This document shows positions 8,470 to 17,277 of a DNA stretch of 37,086 bases, in pieces. The notes under the pieces are model-generated. The model saw only the letters and a program-made list of their open reading frames with translations. It had not been told where the DNA came from and ran no database searches. This stretch comes from Anaerolineae bacterium (GTDB taxonomy: Bacteria; Chloroflexota; Anaerolineae; Aggregatilineales; Phototrophicaceae): the NCBI GenBank assembly GCA_022843745.1, contig JALHNB010000063.1:1-37086 (forward strand), in the 5' to 3' direction. How positions within the stretch are numbered: the stretch's first letter is position 1; each line of letters begins with the position of its first letter. The position numbers were made by a program, and so were the translations under genes.

Positions 8470-10272
8470 ATGGCGATTGTGAAACGACTTGAGTATCTCT
8501 GGTTGGGAATCTTTACAGCGATTCTGTCTGTGGGATTTATCGGGACACATACATTTTCTGTTCTGCAACAAGAATCCAGTATCCCGGAGGAAGTGCCAGG
8601 GACAACTTATTTTGCAGGCTTTCCGACGAGTGTCACTCTCGATGGCGATTTCTCGGATTGGGATGGCATCCCCTACGCGGCAGTCACCGACGGGCCATTG
8701 CCGCCTGTCAATCCGCAGGATAACGCCATGCGTTTTGCGGCTGTAGCCGATCATGAGAATCTTTACTTTTCGGTATTGGTCACAGATCGAAGCATAGTCG
8801 CTGGGAAGCATGGGATTGATTACTGGAATGAAGATTCTGTCGAAATCTATATCAATGCCACAGGTGATCTGGCGCTAAATAGTTATACGTCAGGCGTAGC
8901 ACAGATCAATATTCCTGCTGCAAATATCGACTTGCCCGTCCAGATTATTATGAGTGGTATTGATGCGGAAACATTGGGTGTACGAGCTATCGTTGTTGCG
9001 ACGGAAGATGGTTATGCCGTCGAAGCGGCAGTTCCATTGGTAACGGATAGATGGAAGATTGTGCCAGGTGATGGTGAGCGCATCGGCTTCCAGATACAGG
9101 TCAACAGCGCCAGCGAGACGGATCGGGACGTGAAGTTAAGTTGGTCGGCGAATGACAAGGTAGACGACCAATCGTACACAAATCCCGGCGTGTTTGGTCA
9201 GCTTGTTTTTGTGCAGACTGGTGAAATTTTGCCCGCTACCACTGCTACCGCCATACCCACGCAGCAGCCGAGCGCAGCAGTATCGACAGTCGCATCGGCA
9301 ACGTCAACTTTTACTGTCGTGGGATCGACGATTTACGACCCGGAAGGCAATAAGTTTGTCGCCAAAGGCGTGAATGTCAGCGGATATAACTGGGTGTGGC
9401 CGAGAAAAACAGTCGATGACGTTGGGTTGATCGTAGATTGCTGGAATTTTAACCTCGTCCGTGTCAACTCCTTTTTGTTTACGGGTCAGGTGCAGTATGA
9501 GCAGTATTCGAACAATAATAATCTTGACGAAATCGTGAATACGTTTACATCGCGTGGTATCGTTGTGGTATTCGAGGCGCATGACCGGATCGGGCATTAC
9601 TACGAGGGTGACGATTTAACCACGCTCGTAAACTGGTTTACCGATCTCGCCGAACGCTACAAAGATAACCCTTATGTCTGGTTCGATGTGATGAATGAAC
9701 CGGGCGCGCAGTACATCATCGACGAAACCAATTGGCTATTGGTTCATCGCGAGGTCATCCGTGCGATCCGCGACGTTGTGGGCGCTCAGAATATCATCAT
9801 CGTAGAGGGTGCGTTCGGCGGACAGGATGTCAGCCTTTGGGATACACAAATCGTCGTCAATGAACGCAGCGCCATTTTGCATCTCGGCGACGAGATTCTC
9901 TCCTTCGATGGCAAAACCTATTCCAATATCGTGTTCAGCATTCATCCTTACGATAAGTGGAATTATGGCGATGAGAAAATGGCAGATTATTTTGACCGCG
10001 TTCTCGCCAAAAATTTTGCGATGATTGTCGGTGAATATGGCATACAGACCAATTTACCAACACGACCTGCGGTAGAATCAATGTTTAATACGGCTTCACC
10101 GCGCGATATTGGACGGATTGTGTGGCATTGGGATGGCAGCGACGACAATGATCTTACAGAGAATACGTCGCGAGGGGGTGGTTGGGAAATTAACGACTGC
10201 GCCAATCCAACCAATTTAAGCTGGATGGGTCAGAAAGTCTGGGATGATAACCACAGCACGGTGAGTCCATAA
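8470..10272 (+). CDS. membrane-anchored CBM9-like + GH5 glycoside hydrolase
   Basis: This 600-residue surface hydrolase starts at ATG 8470, chosen because GGAG sits 5 bases upstream. The frame stays open back to TTG 8347 but without a ribosome site. A signal anchor lies at ~10-30. Residues ~45-255 resemble a CBM9/DOMON-like carbohydrate-binding fold (VTLDGDFSDWDGIPYA, DYWNEDSVEIYINATGD). A Thr/Ala/Pro/Ser linker follows to ~285. The rest is a GH5-type cellulase barrel, with acid/base Glu410 in VMNEPG and nucleophile Glu522 in IVGEYG; HPYD also fits. It should cleave a beta-glycan outside the cell. Hydrolases inside polysaccharide loci often trim or release the polymer, which is the likely role here. 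The substrate is unknown. Confidence 0.85.
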   Translation: MAIVKRLEYLWLGIFTAILSVGFIGTHTFSVLQQESSIPEEVPGTTYFAGFPTSVTLDGDFSDWDGIPYAAVTDGPLPPVNPQDNAMRFAAVADHENLYFSVLVTDRSIVAGKHGIDYWNEDSVEIYINATGDLALNSYTSGVAQINIPAANIDLPVQIIMSGIDAETLGVRAIVVATEDGYAVEAAVPLVTDRWKIVPGDGERIGFQIQVNSASETDRDVKLSWSANDKVDDQSYTNPGVFGQLVFVQTGEILPATTATAIPTQQPSAAVSTVASATSTFTVVGSTIYDPEGNKFVAKGVNVSGYNWVWPRKTVDDVGLIVDCWNFNLVRVNSFLFTGQVQYEQYSNNNNLDEIVNTFTSRGIVVVFEAHDRIGHYYEGDDLTTLVNWFTDLAERYKDNPYVWFDVMNEPGAQYIIDETNWLLVHREVIRAIRDVVGAQNIIIVEGAFGGQDVSLWDTQIVVNERSAILHLGDEILSFDGKTYSNIVFSIHPYDKWNYGDEKMADYFDRVLAKNFAMIVGEYGIQTNLPTRPAVESMFNTASPRDIGRIVWHWDGSDDNDLTENTSRGGGWEINDCANPTNLSWMGQKVWDDNHSTVSP

Positions 10273-10360
10273 GAAGCAATGGTGAAGCAGGGGCCAGCGC
10301 AGGCTGCCCCTCATATACTCGCAATATTGACTCACCCTATTGATGACTTCTAGGGGAGTT

Positions 10361-11227
10361 ATGCCTGGGGAAGTGAAATTGTCAGAAGAAAAGATTGACA
10401 CGTTCGTTTGCGTCCATCGCCGCGATGTGGATTATTTGCTCGATCTGGTTCTGCGCTCCTATCAAGTCAATTTTCTGCCTAAAAACAAGCTGATATTTAT
10501 CACCAACGATCTGCCTTATCTTCAAAAATTTGTCGAGAAGCTGGATTTAGGCACTGAAGTCATCTTTACGAGCGACAATGAGTGGCTCTCAAAACATGAA
10601 CTTGATCTGCCAGGGTGGTATCGACAGCAAATTATCAAACTGCGCTCACCGCAATTTTGCAGTACGCAGAATTTCTGTAATCTGGGGGCGGATACCGTGC
10701 TCTTGCAGCCTCTTAGCGCCAGTGACCTGCTCTGTGATGGCAAGCCGATTCTCTATTACACGAAACACTGGCTGCCAGATCGTCATTTTCTATTTGAACG
10801 AGAGCGTGTCAGACATGTTGCCCAGATTCTGAAAGTGAAGGCTTTAAAGGCGCAGCAGTACGTCGATTTTATTAATGACCTGTTTTGCTTTAACCGCGAC
10901 TATCTCATTCAGTTGGATACCTATCTTCAGGAGCTTTATGGCGGTGAATGCTATTATGAACTCCTGCGCAATCTGAATACTTCAACGGATCAGAACAAAT
11001 TTGGCGAATGGACGTTATACAGCACCTTTGTTTTAGACCGCCTGACGCAAAATATCTCTTTACGAAACACCCGACATGGATTTTTGTATCAGGCTCACAG
11101 CTATCGCTTATTGAAGCTCTACCGTTTCAATACAAAAGTCGTCCATTTTGTGGCGAAAGATTTTAATACCGATTACATCAAACGTCAGATTCAAAAGCAC
11201 AATCTTCCACTGGGGCAATATCTTTAG
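10361..11227 (+). CDS. GT-A-like protein, DUF6492-type
   Basis: This soluble 288-residue protein resembles the DUF6492 group of putative nucleotide-diphospho-sugar transferases. Visible cues are the opening TFVCVHRRDVDYLLDLVLRS, then LPGWYRQQIIKL, and NLGADTVLLQPL, where the Ala-Asp-Thr stretch stands in the DxD position of GT-A folds. ATG 10361 is chosen because AGGGGAG lies just upstream at 10352-10358. An in-frame TTG at 10340 and an ATG at 10343 have no ribosome site. It lies between the GH5 hydrolase and the CysE-like acyltransferase, so it probably adds a sugar to the same glycan. The final codons are part of a tandem duplication that runs past the stop. Confidence 0.6.
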   Translation: MPGEVKLSEEKIDTFVCVHRRDVDYLLDLVLRSYQVNFLPKNKLIFITNDLPYLQKFVEKLDLGTEVIFTSDNEWLSKHELDLPGWYRQQIIKLRSPQFCSTQNFCNLGADTVLLQPLSASDLLCDGKPILYYTKHWLPDRHFLFERERVRHVAQILKVKALKAQQYVDFINDLFCFNRDYLIQLDTYLQELYGGECYYELLRNLNTSTDQNKFGEWTLYSTFVLDRLTQNISLRNTRHGFLYQAHSYRLLKLYRFNTKVVHFVAKDFNTDYIKRQIQKHNLPLGQYL

Positions 11228-11270
11228 GTTGTGCCTTTCTCTGGCGCAATATCTTTAGGATTATGCCTTT
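11210..11270 (+). repeat. tandem duplication across a stop codon
   Basis: Two near-identical ~29-base copies lie head to tail at 11210-11238 and 11241-11270. Both contain GCAATATCTTTAGG followed by a TG/ATGCCTTT end. The first copy holds the last codons and stop of the GT-A-like gene; the second is a noncoding echo 31 bases downstream. It looks like a recent slippage-type duplication. Confidence 0.8.
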
Positions 11271-11320
11271 AGCTTATTGAAATCGCGTTCAACAATTGTG
11301 ATAAGAGGAGTTTAGGCAGG

Positions 11321-12061
11321 ATGAAAGATCAGAGCATATCGCAAGACGATCATACTTTTACATCAAGTTCGATGGCGGAGGCAATCATACAAATGCCTGC
11401 ACAGACTCAAAATCAAAAATCACTCTGGGCCTATATCCGTTCCGACCTTGCCCGACACCATATAACCGATAGACGATCTTATTTAACCATGTTCATTATC
11501 TGTCCAGGTGCATCGGCTGCGGTTGTTTTCCGAATTGGACATTGGCTGTGGACCTATAAAGGGCCTTTCGCCCCATTGGTGCGCCTGGCCTATCCGTTTT
11601 ATATCGTTGTTAAACGCCTCAGTGAAATCGTCAATGGCATCTCGATTCAACCCCAGGCGACTATTGGCGAAGGTTTATATCTTGGTCATGGCGGCAGTGT
11701 GCATATCGGTGGGGGTGCAGTATTAGGCAATAATTGCAATATTTCCCAGGAAGTAACGATTGGCGTGGCAGGACGTGGCGATAAACGCGGTACACCCAAA
11801 ATAGGGGATCGTATTTATATTGGCGCTGGTGCCAAGCTGTTTGGGCCAATTCAGGTTGGGAATGACGTAGCCATTGGCGCAAACGCCGTCGTTACAAAGT
11901 CACTGCCGGATTCTGCTGTAGCTGTCGGTATTCCCGCGCATATCATTTCCTACGAGGGCAGCTTCGAATTCGTGATTTACGAAAACATGGAAAATGATGA
12001 AAATCGTCAGGCAAATCTTAAAAAGCGTGATGAATCGCAGAATATTTTGTCGAGGGATTAA
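11321..12061 (+). CDS. CysE-like serine/sugar O-acetyltransferase
   Basis: This 246-residue acyltransferase has a helical N-terminus (SLWAYIRSDLARHHITDRRS) like serine acetyltransferases. A hexapeptide left-handed beta-helix follows (IGEGLYLGHGGSVHIGGG, GNNCNISQEVTIGVAG, IGDRIYIGAGAKLFG, VGNDVAIGANAVV). His and neighbours in LYLGHGGSVHIG fit the catalytic histidine region. A disordered polar N-terminal ~35 residues and a C-terminal tail of ~40 residues are extra compared with CysE. In this setting it more likely O-acetylates a sugar of the glycan than makes O-acetylserine. The start ATG 11321 has a purine-rich GGCAGG just before it. It ends the first EPS operon; a 14-base palindrome AGGGATTAATCCCT (12053-12066) spans its stop codon. 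Confidence 0.8.
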   Translation: MKDQSISQDDHTFTSSSMAEAIIQMPAQTQNQKSLWAYIRSDLARHHITDRRSYLTMFIICPGASAAVVFRIGHWLWTYKGPFAPLVRLAYPFYIVVKRLSEIVNGISIQPQATIGEGLYLGHGGSVHIGGGAVLGNNCNISQEVTIGVAGRGDKRGTPKIGDRIYIGAGAKLFGPIQVGNDVAIGANAVVTKSLPDSAVAVGIPAHIISYEGSFEFVIYENMENDENRQANLKKRDESQNILSRD

Positions 12062-12234
12062 TCCCTGCTCTTTCCTCCGAGTGCGAAACCCCTACCGCAT
12101 TCGTAATACTTTCCTTGTTTTAACCCCTAGCGCATATATTTCATTGTCGTTAAACCGAGTCCTATATATTTTGTTGGATTATAATAATGATTGTTAGTTT
12201 TGTTAGGAATCCTCTCATGAAATCCTACTGATTT

Positions 12235-12258
12235 AGCCTGAAATTTTAGGCTTTTGTT
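12235..12258 (+). terminator. probable intrinsic terminator
   Basis: AGCCTGAAA and TTTTAGGCT can pair over 12235-12252, with one G-T wobble, and are followed directly by TTTTGTT. It lies about 175 bases after the CysE-like gene and may end that operon. The stem is AT-rich in its upper part, so strength is uncertain. Confidence 0.5.
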
Positions 12259-12445
12259 AGGTTGGTCTGTTAGTATTATTTTAGGGCTAATATATCGTAT
12301 TAGATTTTTTAAGAATTTAGTGAAGATAACCCTTCTAATCTGGTTTAAGCAAATACACATAGATAGGACAGTTGGAGTTGAAGATAATCACCCACCTGAC
12401 CTATAGAGATCAACCAGTTACCCTCTAGAATAAACCTCAAGAACG

Positions 12446-12455
12446 TAAACGTTTA
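12446..12455. promoter_or_regulatory. possible LacI-family operator
   Basis: TAAACGTTTA is a perfect 10-base palindrome with a central CG, the usual core of LacI/GalR-family operators. It lies about 150 bases upstream of the GT2 gene at 12606. No such regulator gene is in the window and no clear promoter overlaps it, so this is tentative. Confidence 0.25.
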
Positions 12456-12605
12456 TCGTGATAATGCTCCAGCATCGTTGCGAAACTCATCAGCCTTCTA
12501 ACCCTTAACTGAATTCCTGTTAGTAATCGCTGTTTTACACATTACATAAATCCCAGATGTGTAGACGCTGGCGAATGTGTTTTATTGTTTATCGGAGTGC
12601 GAACC

Positions 12606-13622
12606 ATGATGATTCAATCGAAGTCGGTAAGTCGCAATTCTGCGCCAGATGCAAATGTCCCTCTTGCCTATCCTTTTGGTATTCCCGTTGTGACCATATC
12701 TGCCGTTATCCCCACGAAAAATGAGGCGAAAAATTTGCCTCATGTTCTGACACGCATCCCCTCGATTGTCGATGAAGTCGTTCTGGTGGATGCCCATTCA
12801 AAAGACGATACGGTAGAGGTCGCTCGTAAGCTGCGCCCTGATATACAAATCGTATATCAAAAAGGACGTGGAAAAGGCGACGCACTCCGCGAAGGATTTG
12901 CAGCCGCGAGTGGTGACATTATCGTGATGCTCGATGCCGATGGTTCGATGTCTCCCGAAGAAATCCCTGCGTTTGTTCAGGCTTTGCTGGATGGCGCAGA
13001 TTACGCGAAAGGCTCTCGCTTTTTACAGGGAGGCGGTACGGACGATATGGAATATCACCGGTACCTGGGCAATTTATTCTTCGTGGTCATGGTTCGCCTT
13101 CTGTATGGCGGAAACTACACGGATCTCTGCTACGGTTACTGCGCATTCTGGTCGCATGTTCTTCCGACGCTTCAACTTGTCTCCGATGGCTTTGAAATCG
13201 AAACGGAAATTAACGTTCGCGCTTTGAAGGCTGGCCTGAATATCAAGGAAGTACCCAGTTTTGAATATAAACGCATTCACGGTCAAAGCAACCTCAACGC
13301 TGTCCGCGATGGCATACGTGTGTTGAATATGATCCTCAAGCAGGGTCTGAACGAGGATGAGATCGCCAAAGGGCTGAATATCCCAAATATGCAGGGTGAA
13401 TTTACACCCGCGATGCGTTTGCTGCTTCAGGAAGCGGCTCACCTGGCGCACCGCCGCAAATCACTTTCCCATTCCAGCTACCAGAACGCAGTCGAATCGA
13501 TTCTGGCTGCCAGTAAGTCACTTTTGACGATGGAAAGCAGCAGCCCGCAGGTGCGTCGCCAGCAGGAATTCTATGAGCGACACAGCGCTAACTTATGGTC
13601 ATTTCTCGATTCAAAGACTTGA
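12606..13622 (+). CDS. GT2 glycosyltransferase, dolichol-phosphate-mannose-synthase-like
   Basis: This is a 338-residue family 2 glycosyltransferase. The nucleotide-binding part reads ISAVIPTKNEAKNLPHVL, then VDEVVLVDAHSKDDTVEVA, and the metal-binding DxD is in VMLDADGSMSPEE. LCYGYCAFW and ETEINVRALKAG are typical of the polyprenyl-phosphate sugar synthase subgroup. The final ~100 residues are an extra soluble helical tail of unknown role. There is no membrane tail, unlike GtrB-type enzymes. ATG 12606 is chosen because GGAG lies 8 bases upstream; a TTG at 12585 in the same frame has none. It opens the second glycosyltransferase block. Confidence 0.85.
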   Translation: MMIQSKSVSRNSAPDANVPLAYPFGIPVVTISAVIPTKNEAKNLPHVLTRIPSIVDEVVLVDAHSKDDTVEVARKLRPDIQIVYQKGRGKGDALREGFAAASGDIIVMLDADGSMSPEEIPAFVQALLDGADYAKGSRFLQGGGTDDMEYHRYLGNLFFVVMVRLLYGGNYTDLCYGYCAFWSHVLPTLQLVSDGFEIETEINVRALKAGLNIKEVPSFEYKRIHGQSNLNAVRDGIRVLNMILKQGLNEDEIAKGLNIPNMQGEFTPAMRLLLQEAAHLAHRRKSLSHSSYQNAVESILAASKSLLTMESSSPQVRRQQEFYERHSANLWSFLDSKT

Positions 13623-13669
13623 AGCTGAATAAACTGACCGCATGTATTTTTTGCTGAACAGGAGCTTCA

Positions 13670-14710
13670 ATGGTCACGAATGAGATTGAGCAGCGGGTTG
13701 CAACCACCTCAGACGAGAAATTAACGTTCTCGGTTGTCATGTGCGCCTACACCGAATCCCGATGGGACGATATGCTTGCGGCAGTCGAGTCCGTAAAAAC
13801 GCAAACATATCCACCGTTTGAGATTATCCTTGTCATTGATCACAACCCGACGCTTCTGGAACGCACCCGCGCACACTTATCAAATACAGGGGTGATCGTC
13901 ATTGAAAATGCGGGTCAGCGCGGCTTGTCGAGCGCCCGTAATAGTGGTATTGCGGTGGCACAAGGCAGCATCATCGCATTTATGGATGAAGATGCGCTGG
14001 CTGCCCCGGATTGGCTGGCTCAACTGAATCGTGTTTATCGCGATCAGGACGTAATGGGGGCTGGTGGTGCAATTCGCCCGAACTGGCTTAGTGAACGTCC
14101 GAAATGGTTTCCAGAAGAATTCGATTGGGTTGTCGGCTGCACCTATCGAGGGATGCCGGAGGCCGAAGCGCCCGTGCGCAACCTGATTGGCTGCAATATG
14201 TCTTTTCGCCGTTATGTCACCGATCTGAATGGTAGCTTCCGGGATGGCATTGGACGTATCGGTACTTTGCCTGTCGGCTGTGAAGAGACAGAATATTGCA
14301 TACGCGCCAATCAAAAGTGGCCGCACAAAAAGATGATCTTCAATCCCCAGGCGCAGGTGTTTCATAATGTGCCTGCGGCACGGGCAAACTGGCGTTACTT
14401 CGTGTCACGCTGTTACGCGGAGGGGATTTCAAAAGCCGTCATTGGGCGCTTTGTCGGTACATCGAGCAGCCTGTCATCCGAAAAAACCTATGTCCTCAAA
14501 ATCCTGCCGAAAGCTATCCTGCGTGGACTTGCTTCCACCGTTTTTCGCTTTGATCTGAACGGCTTAGGGCGGGCGGTGGCGGTTGTCGCCGGATTGGGCT
14601 TTACGGGAGTCGGCTATTTAAAAACCCGAATTTTTTCCAGCGCCGAAGCACCACGCCAACCGATCAACCAACCATCCCGACAACAACGCGAAGAACATGA
14701 GACCGTCTGA
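13670..14710 (+). CDS. GT2 glycosyltransferase
   Basis: This 346-residue GT2 enzyme carries FSVVMCAYTESRWDDMLAAV, then YPPFEIILVIDHNP, GQRGLSSARNSGI, and the DxD-type motif in IIAFMDEDALAAPDWL. The acceptor half has RNLIGCNMSFRR and GCEETEYCIRA, the ED/ET acidic base region of GT2. A moderately hydrophobic C-terminal segment (residues ~285-320) may touch the membrane. CAGGAG lies upstream of ATG 13670. It follows the preceding GT2 gene by 47 bases and so is probably co-transcribed. Acceptor and donor sugars cannot be told from sequence. Confidence 0.85.
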   Translation: MVTNEIEQRVATTSDEKLTFSVVMCAYTESRWDDMLAAVESVKTQTYPPFEIILVIDHNPTLLERTRAHLSNTGVIVIENAGQRGLSSARNSGIAVAQGSIIAFMDEDALAAPDWLAQLNRVYRDQDVMGAGGAIRPNWLSERPKWFPEEFDWVVGCTYRGMPEAEAPVRNLIGCNMSFRRYVTDLNGSFRDGIGRIGTLPVGCEETEYCIRANQKWPHKKMIFNPQAQVFHNVPAARANWRYFVSRCYAEGISKAVIGRFVGTSSSLSSEKTYVLKILPKAILRGLASTVFRFDLNGLGRAVAVVAGLGFTGVGYLKTRIFSSAEAPRQPINQPSRQQREEHETV

Positions 14711-14806
14711 TTAAGATCTGAGTTCAATCAGCGAAATAGGTCACAAGTTGTGCCGCCTGTTTCTTCAATTTTCCGAATTTCCGTGACCGAATAATGTGAG
14801 CTAGTG

Positions 14807-15934
14807 ATGTCTGCCATTAACGAACAACCTCTAAAAGTGCTTCTGGTAACGGCACGTTATTTTCCCTATATGGGTGGTATAGAAACCCACGTTTATGAAG
14901 TAGCTCGGCGTTTTGCAAGGCAGGGGATTCAGACGACTGTTCTGACGACAGATCCTTCACAGGCGCTTCCCACGCGAGAGCAAATTGAAGGTGTCGAAAT
15001 CCTCCGTGTTCCTGCCTATCCAGCAAACCGGGATTATTACCTCGCGCCGGGTGTCTACGATGTCATTATGAAGGGTGACTGGGATGTCGTTCATTGCCAG
15101 GGATTCCACACTTTTGTGCCACCCGTAGCAATGCTGGCTGCCAAACGTCGCAATATTCCCTACATGCTGACGTTTCACAGCGGCGGTCACTCATCAGGGC
15201 TTCGGAACTCGATTCGCTGGCTTCAGTCAAAAATGAATCGTCCGCTGTTGGCAGGCGCTCAGAAGCTCGTAGGCGTCTCGAATTTTGAAGCGAAACTCTT
15301 TCAACAGCGTTTGGCGCTGCCTGCGGAAAAATTTGCTGTGATCCAAAATGGATCGCATCTGCCTAAAGTGACGAGTAAACCTGTAAACAGCGAAAGCGCC
15401 TTGATTTTATCGGTGGGCCGTCTCGAAAAATATAAAGGCCATCATCGTATCCTGGAAGCCATGCCGATGATATTGAAAGAGCGTCCCGATGCGCGTTTGC
15501 GGATTCTCGGCACAGGGCCATATGAAGACGAGCTTCGGCAAATGGCGCAGCAGTTGGGTGTCGCTGAAATCACGGAAATCGGCTCCATTCCCCCCGGCAA
15601 CAGAGAAGGGATGGCGATGGCGATGACAAGCGCCACACTGGTTACGCTCCTGAGCGAATATGAAGCCCACCCGCTTGCGGTGATGGAAGCGCTTTCGTTG
15701 CAGCGTCCTGTACTAGTCGCAGACACCTCCGGCCTGAGTGAACTAGCAGAACGCGGCCTCGTTCGTGCGATTCCGCTAAACAGTTCGGCAGAAGCAGTCG
15801 CGAAATCCGTCCTGGAACAGCTTCGTTCCCCCTTACTCCCTCCTGATATTGAGCTGCCAACATGGGATGGCTGTACCGCATCGTTAGTGTCGCTCTATAA
15901 GTCAATTGCTGAGGAGCGTCCATGCGTATCATGA
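14807..15934 (+). CDS. GT4 glycosyltransferase
   Basis: This is a 375-residue GT-B enzyme of family GT4. The N-terminal domain starts LKVLLVTARYFPYMGGIETHVYEVARRF, with the glycine-rich acceptor loop. The C-terminal domain has ILSVGRLEKYKGHHRILEAM and LLSEYEAHPLAVMEAL, matching the E-x7-E donor-binding motif. It is expected to be a retaining enzyme using a nucleotide sugar at the membrane face. ATG 14807 is preferred over the adjoining GTG at 14804; the ribosome site is weak. Its last 13 bases overlap the next GT4 gene, so the two are probably translated together. Confidence 0.85.
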   Translation: MSAINEQPLKVLLVTARYFPYMGGIETHVYEVARRFARQGIQTTVLTTDPSQALPTREQIEGVEILRVPAYPANRDYYLAPGVYDVIMKGDWDVVHCQGFHTFVPPVAMLAAKRRNIPYMLTFHSGGHSSGLRNSIRWLQSKMNRPLLAGAQKLVGVSNFEAKLFQQRLALPAEKFAVIQNGSHLPKVTSKPVNSESALILSVGRLEKYKGHHRILEAMPMILKERPDARLRILGTGPYEDELRQMAQQLGVAEITEIGSIPPGNREGMAMAMTSATLVTLLSEYEAHPLAVMEALSLQRPVLVADTSGLSELAERGLVRAIPLNSSAEAVAKSVLEQLRSPLLPPDIELPTWDGCTASLVSLYKSIAEERPCVS

Positions 15935-17184
15935 TGCTAGCGCAGTTCTATCCCCCGCTTATTGGCGGCGAAGAACGTTTCGCGCGCGACCTGAGCGTTC
16001 AGCTTGCCGCACGCGGGCATGAGGTGTCGGTGATTACGCTCTGGCAAAAAGGACTGTCTGAATTTGAGAATGACGAGGGGGTTCGTGTCTACCGCGTAAA
16101 GGGGACGATGCAGCGCCTTGAGAGCCTCTACAGCGACAGCGCACGACGACATACGCCTCCATTTCCTGACCCTGAGCTAATGGGTGAAATGCGCCGCGTG
16201 ATTACACTCGAACAGCCAGATATCGTTCATGCCCATAATTGGATTATCCATTCCTTTTTGCCACTGAAGCGCTGGAGTAAAGCGCGTCTGGTATTAAGTC
16301 TGAACGATTACAGCCTGATTTGCGCGAAGAAAAAGTTAATCTTCGCGGATCAACTTTGCAGCGGGCCTGGATTTTTGAAATGCTTAAAGTGCGGCGCGGA
16401 TCATTATGGGGTGGCTAAAGGCATCCCCACCGTCATGGCAAACTGGGGCATGGGATTTCTCGAACAGAACATGGTCGATATGTTTTTACCTGTTAGTAAT
16501 GCCGTTGCTGTAAATAACGGTGTTGTCAAGAACAATTTGCCCTACCAAATTCTGACTCCATTCATTTCGGATGATACTGGGGAGGAAACCTGCGCTTCTG
16601 ATGCCTTTCTCGCACGGTTGCCAAAGGATGACTATATGTTGTTTGTTGGTGCGTTTGGGCGTTATAAAGGCGTGGATGTGCTGCTTCAAGCCCACGCAAA
16701 ACTCGTCAATCCGCCGCCGCTTGTCATCATTGGCTATCAAACGTCGGAACATGCCGTCCGAACTACCGATTTACCCGACAATGTGATCGTGTTGAAAGAT
16801 GTTCCGCATCACGAAGTTATGGAAGCGTGGCGGCATTGCATGTTTGGGCTTGTGCCTTCAACCTGGGCTGAACCGTTCGGGATTGTTGCTTTAGAAGCCA
16901 TGATTTATGGACGTGCTGTCATAGCATCAGATATCGGAGGGTTGAGCGATATTGTGAGTCATGATGAAACAGGCTTTCTCGTTCCTCCCGGCGATGTTGA
17001 GGCATTAAGCCTAGCGATGCAACGCCTTGTGAACTCTCCAGAGCTTCGCAATCAAATGGGCGCTGCCAGTAGACAGAGGGTTAAAAATTTCTCTGCGAAT
17101 GCAGTTGTCCCCCGCTACGAGGCTGTTTATCAGGAACTTGCAGAGAAATATTCGCATCAACATATCGTCCCATCTCAACAGTAA
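15922..17184 (+). CDS. GT4 glycosyltransferase with Cys-rich insert
   Basis: This 420-residue GT4 enzyme starts at ATG 15922 inside the previous gene. The N-terminus is MRIMMLAQFYPPLIGGEERFARDLS. Around residues 135-160 a cysteine-containing insert (LICAKKKLIF, LCSGPGFLKCLKCGADHYG) occurs, as in a subset of GT4 enzymes where it may bind a metal or form a lid. The donor half has LFVGAFGRYKGVDVLLQAH and PSTWAEPFGIVALEAM, the E-x7-E motif. It should add one sugar to the growing glycan. The next gene is the flippase, 93 bases downstream. Confidence 0.85.
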   Translation: MRIMMLAQFYPPLIGGEERFARDLSVQLAARGHEVSVITLWQKGLSEFENDEGVRVYRVKGTMQRLESLYSDSARRHTPPFPDPELMGEMRRVITLEQPDIVHAHNWIIHSFLPLKRWSKARLVLSLNDYSLICAKKKLIFADQLCSGPGFLKCLKCGADHYGVAKGIPTVMANWGMGFLEQNMVDMFLPVSNAVAVNNGVVKNNLPYQILTPFISDDTGEETCASDAFLARLPKDDYMLFVGAFGRYKGVDVLLQAHAKLVNPPPLVIIGYQTSEHAVRTTDLPDNVIVLKDVPHHEVMEAWRHCMFGLVPSTWAEPFGIVALEAMIYGRAVIASDIGGLSDIVSHDETGFLVPPGDVEALSLAMQRLVNSPELRNQMGAASRQRVKNFSANAVVPRYEAVYQELAEKYSHQHIVPSQQ

Positions 17185-17277
17185 ACTGCAAACGCTGAAT
17201 CGGATTGATACTTTCCCGGCCAAACGGTTGAGTAATCGACACATGATAGCAGAAGGAATATCCTTATATTGTCTACA

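Larger units (their letters stand above)
12062..12605. other. AT-rich intergenic gap
   Basis: No credible gene is seen; a minus-strand open frame at 12127-12360 has skewed composition and no ribosome site. The gap holds a 14-base direct repeat with one mismatch (AACCCCTACCGCAT at 12087-12100 and 12122-12135, 35 bases apart). It also holds a terminator-like hairpin and a LacI-type palindrome, listed separately. It separates the first polysaccharide operon from the glycosyltransferase operon beginning at 12606. Confidence 0.6.

Noticed and set aside
12127-12360. Minus-strand 77-codon frame in the AT-rich gap
   Set aside because: Biased to Ile, Lys and Asn as expected from AT-rich noncoding DNA; no ribosome site; overlaps the terminator-like hairpin.
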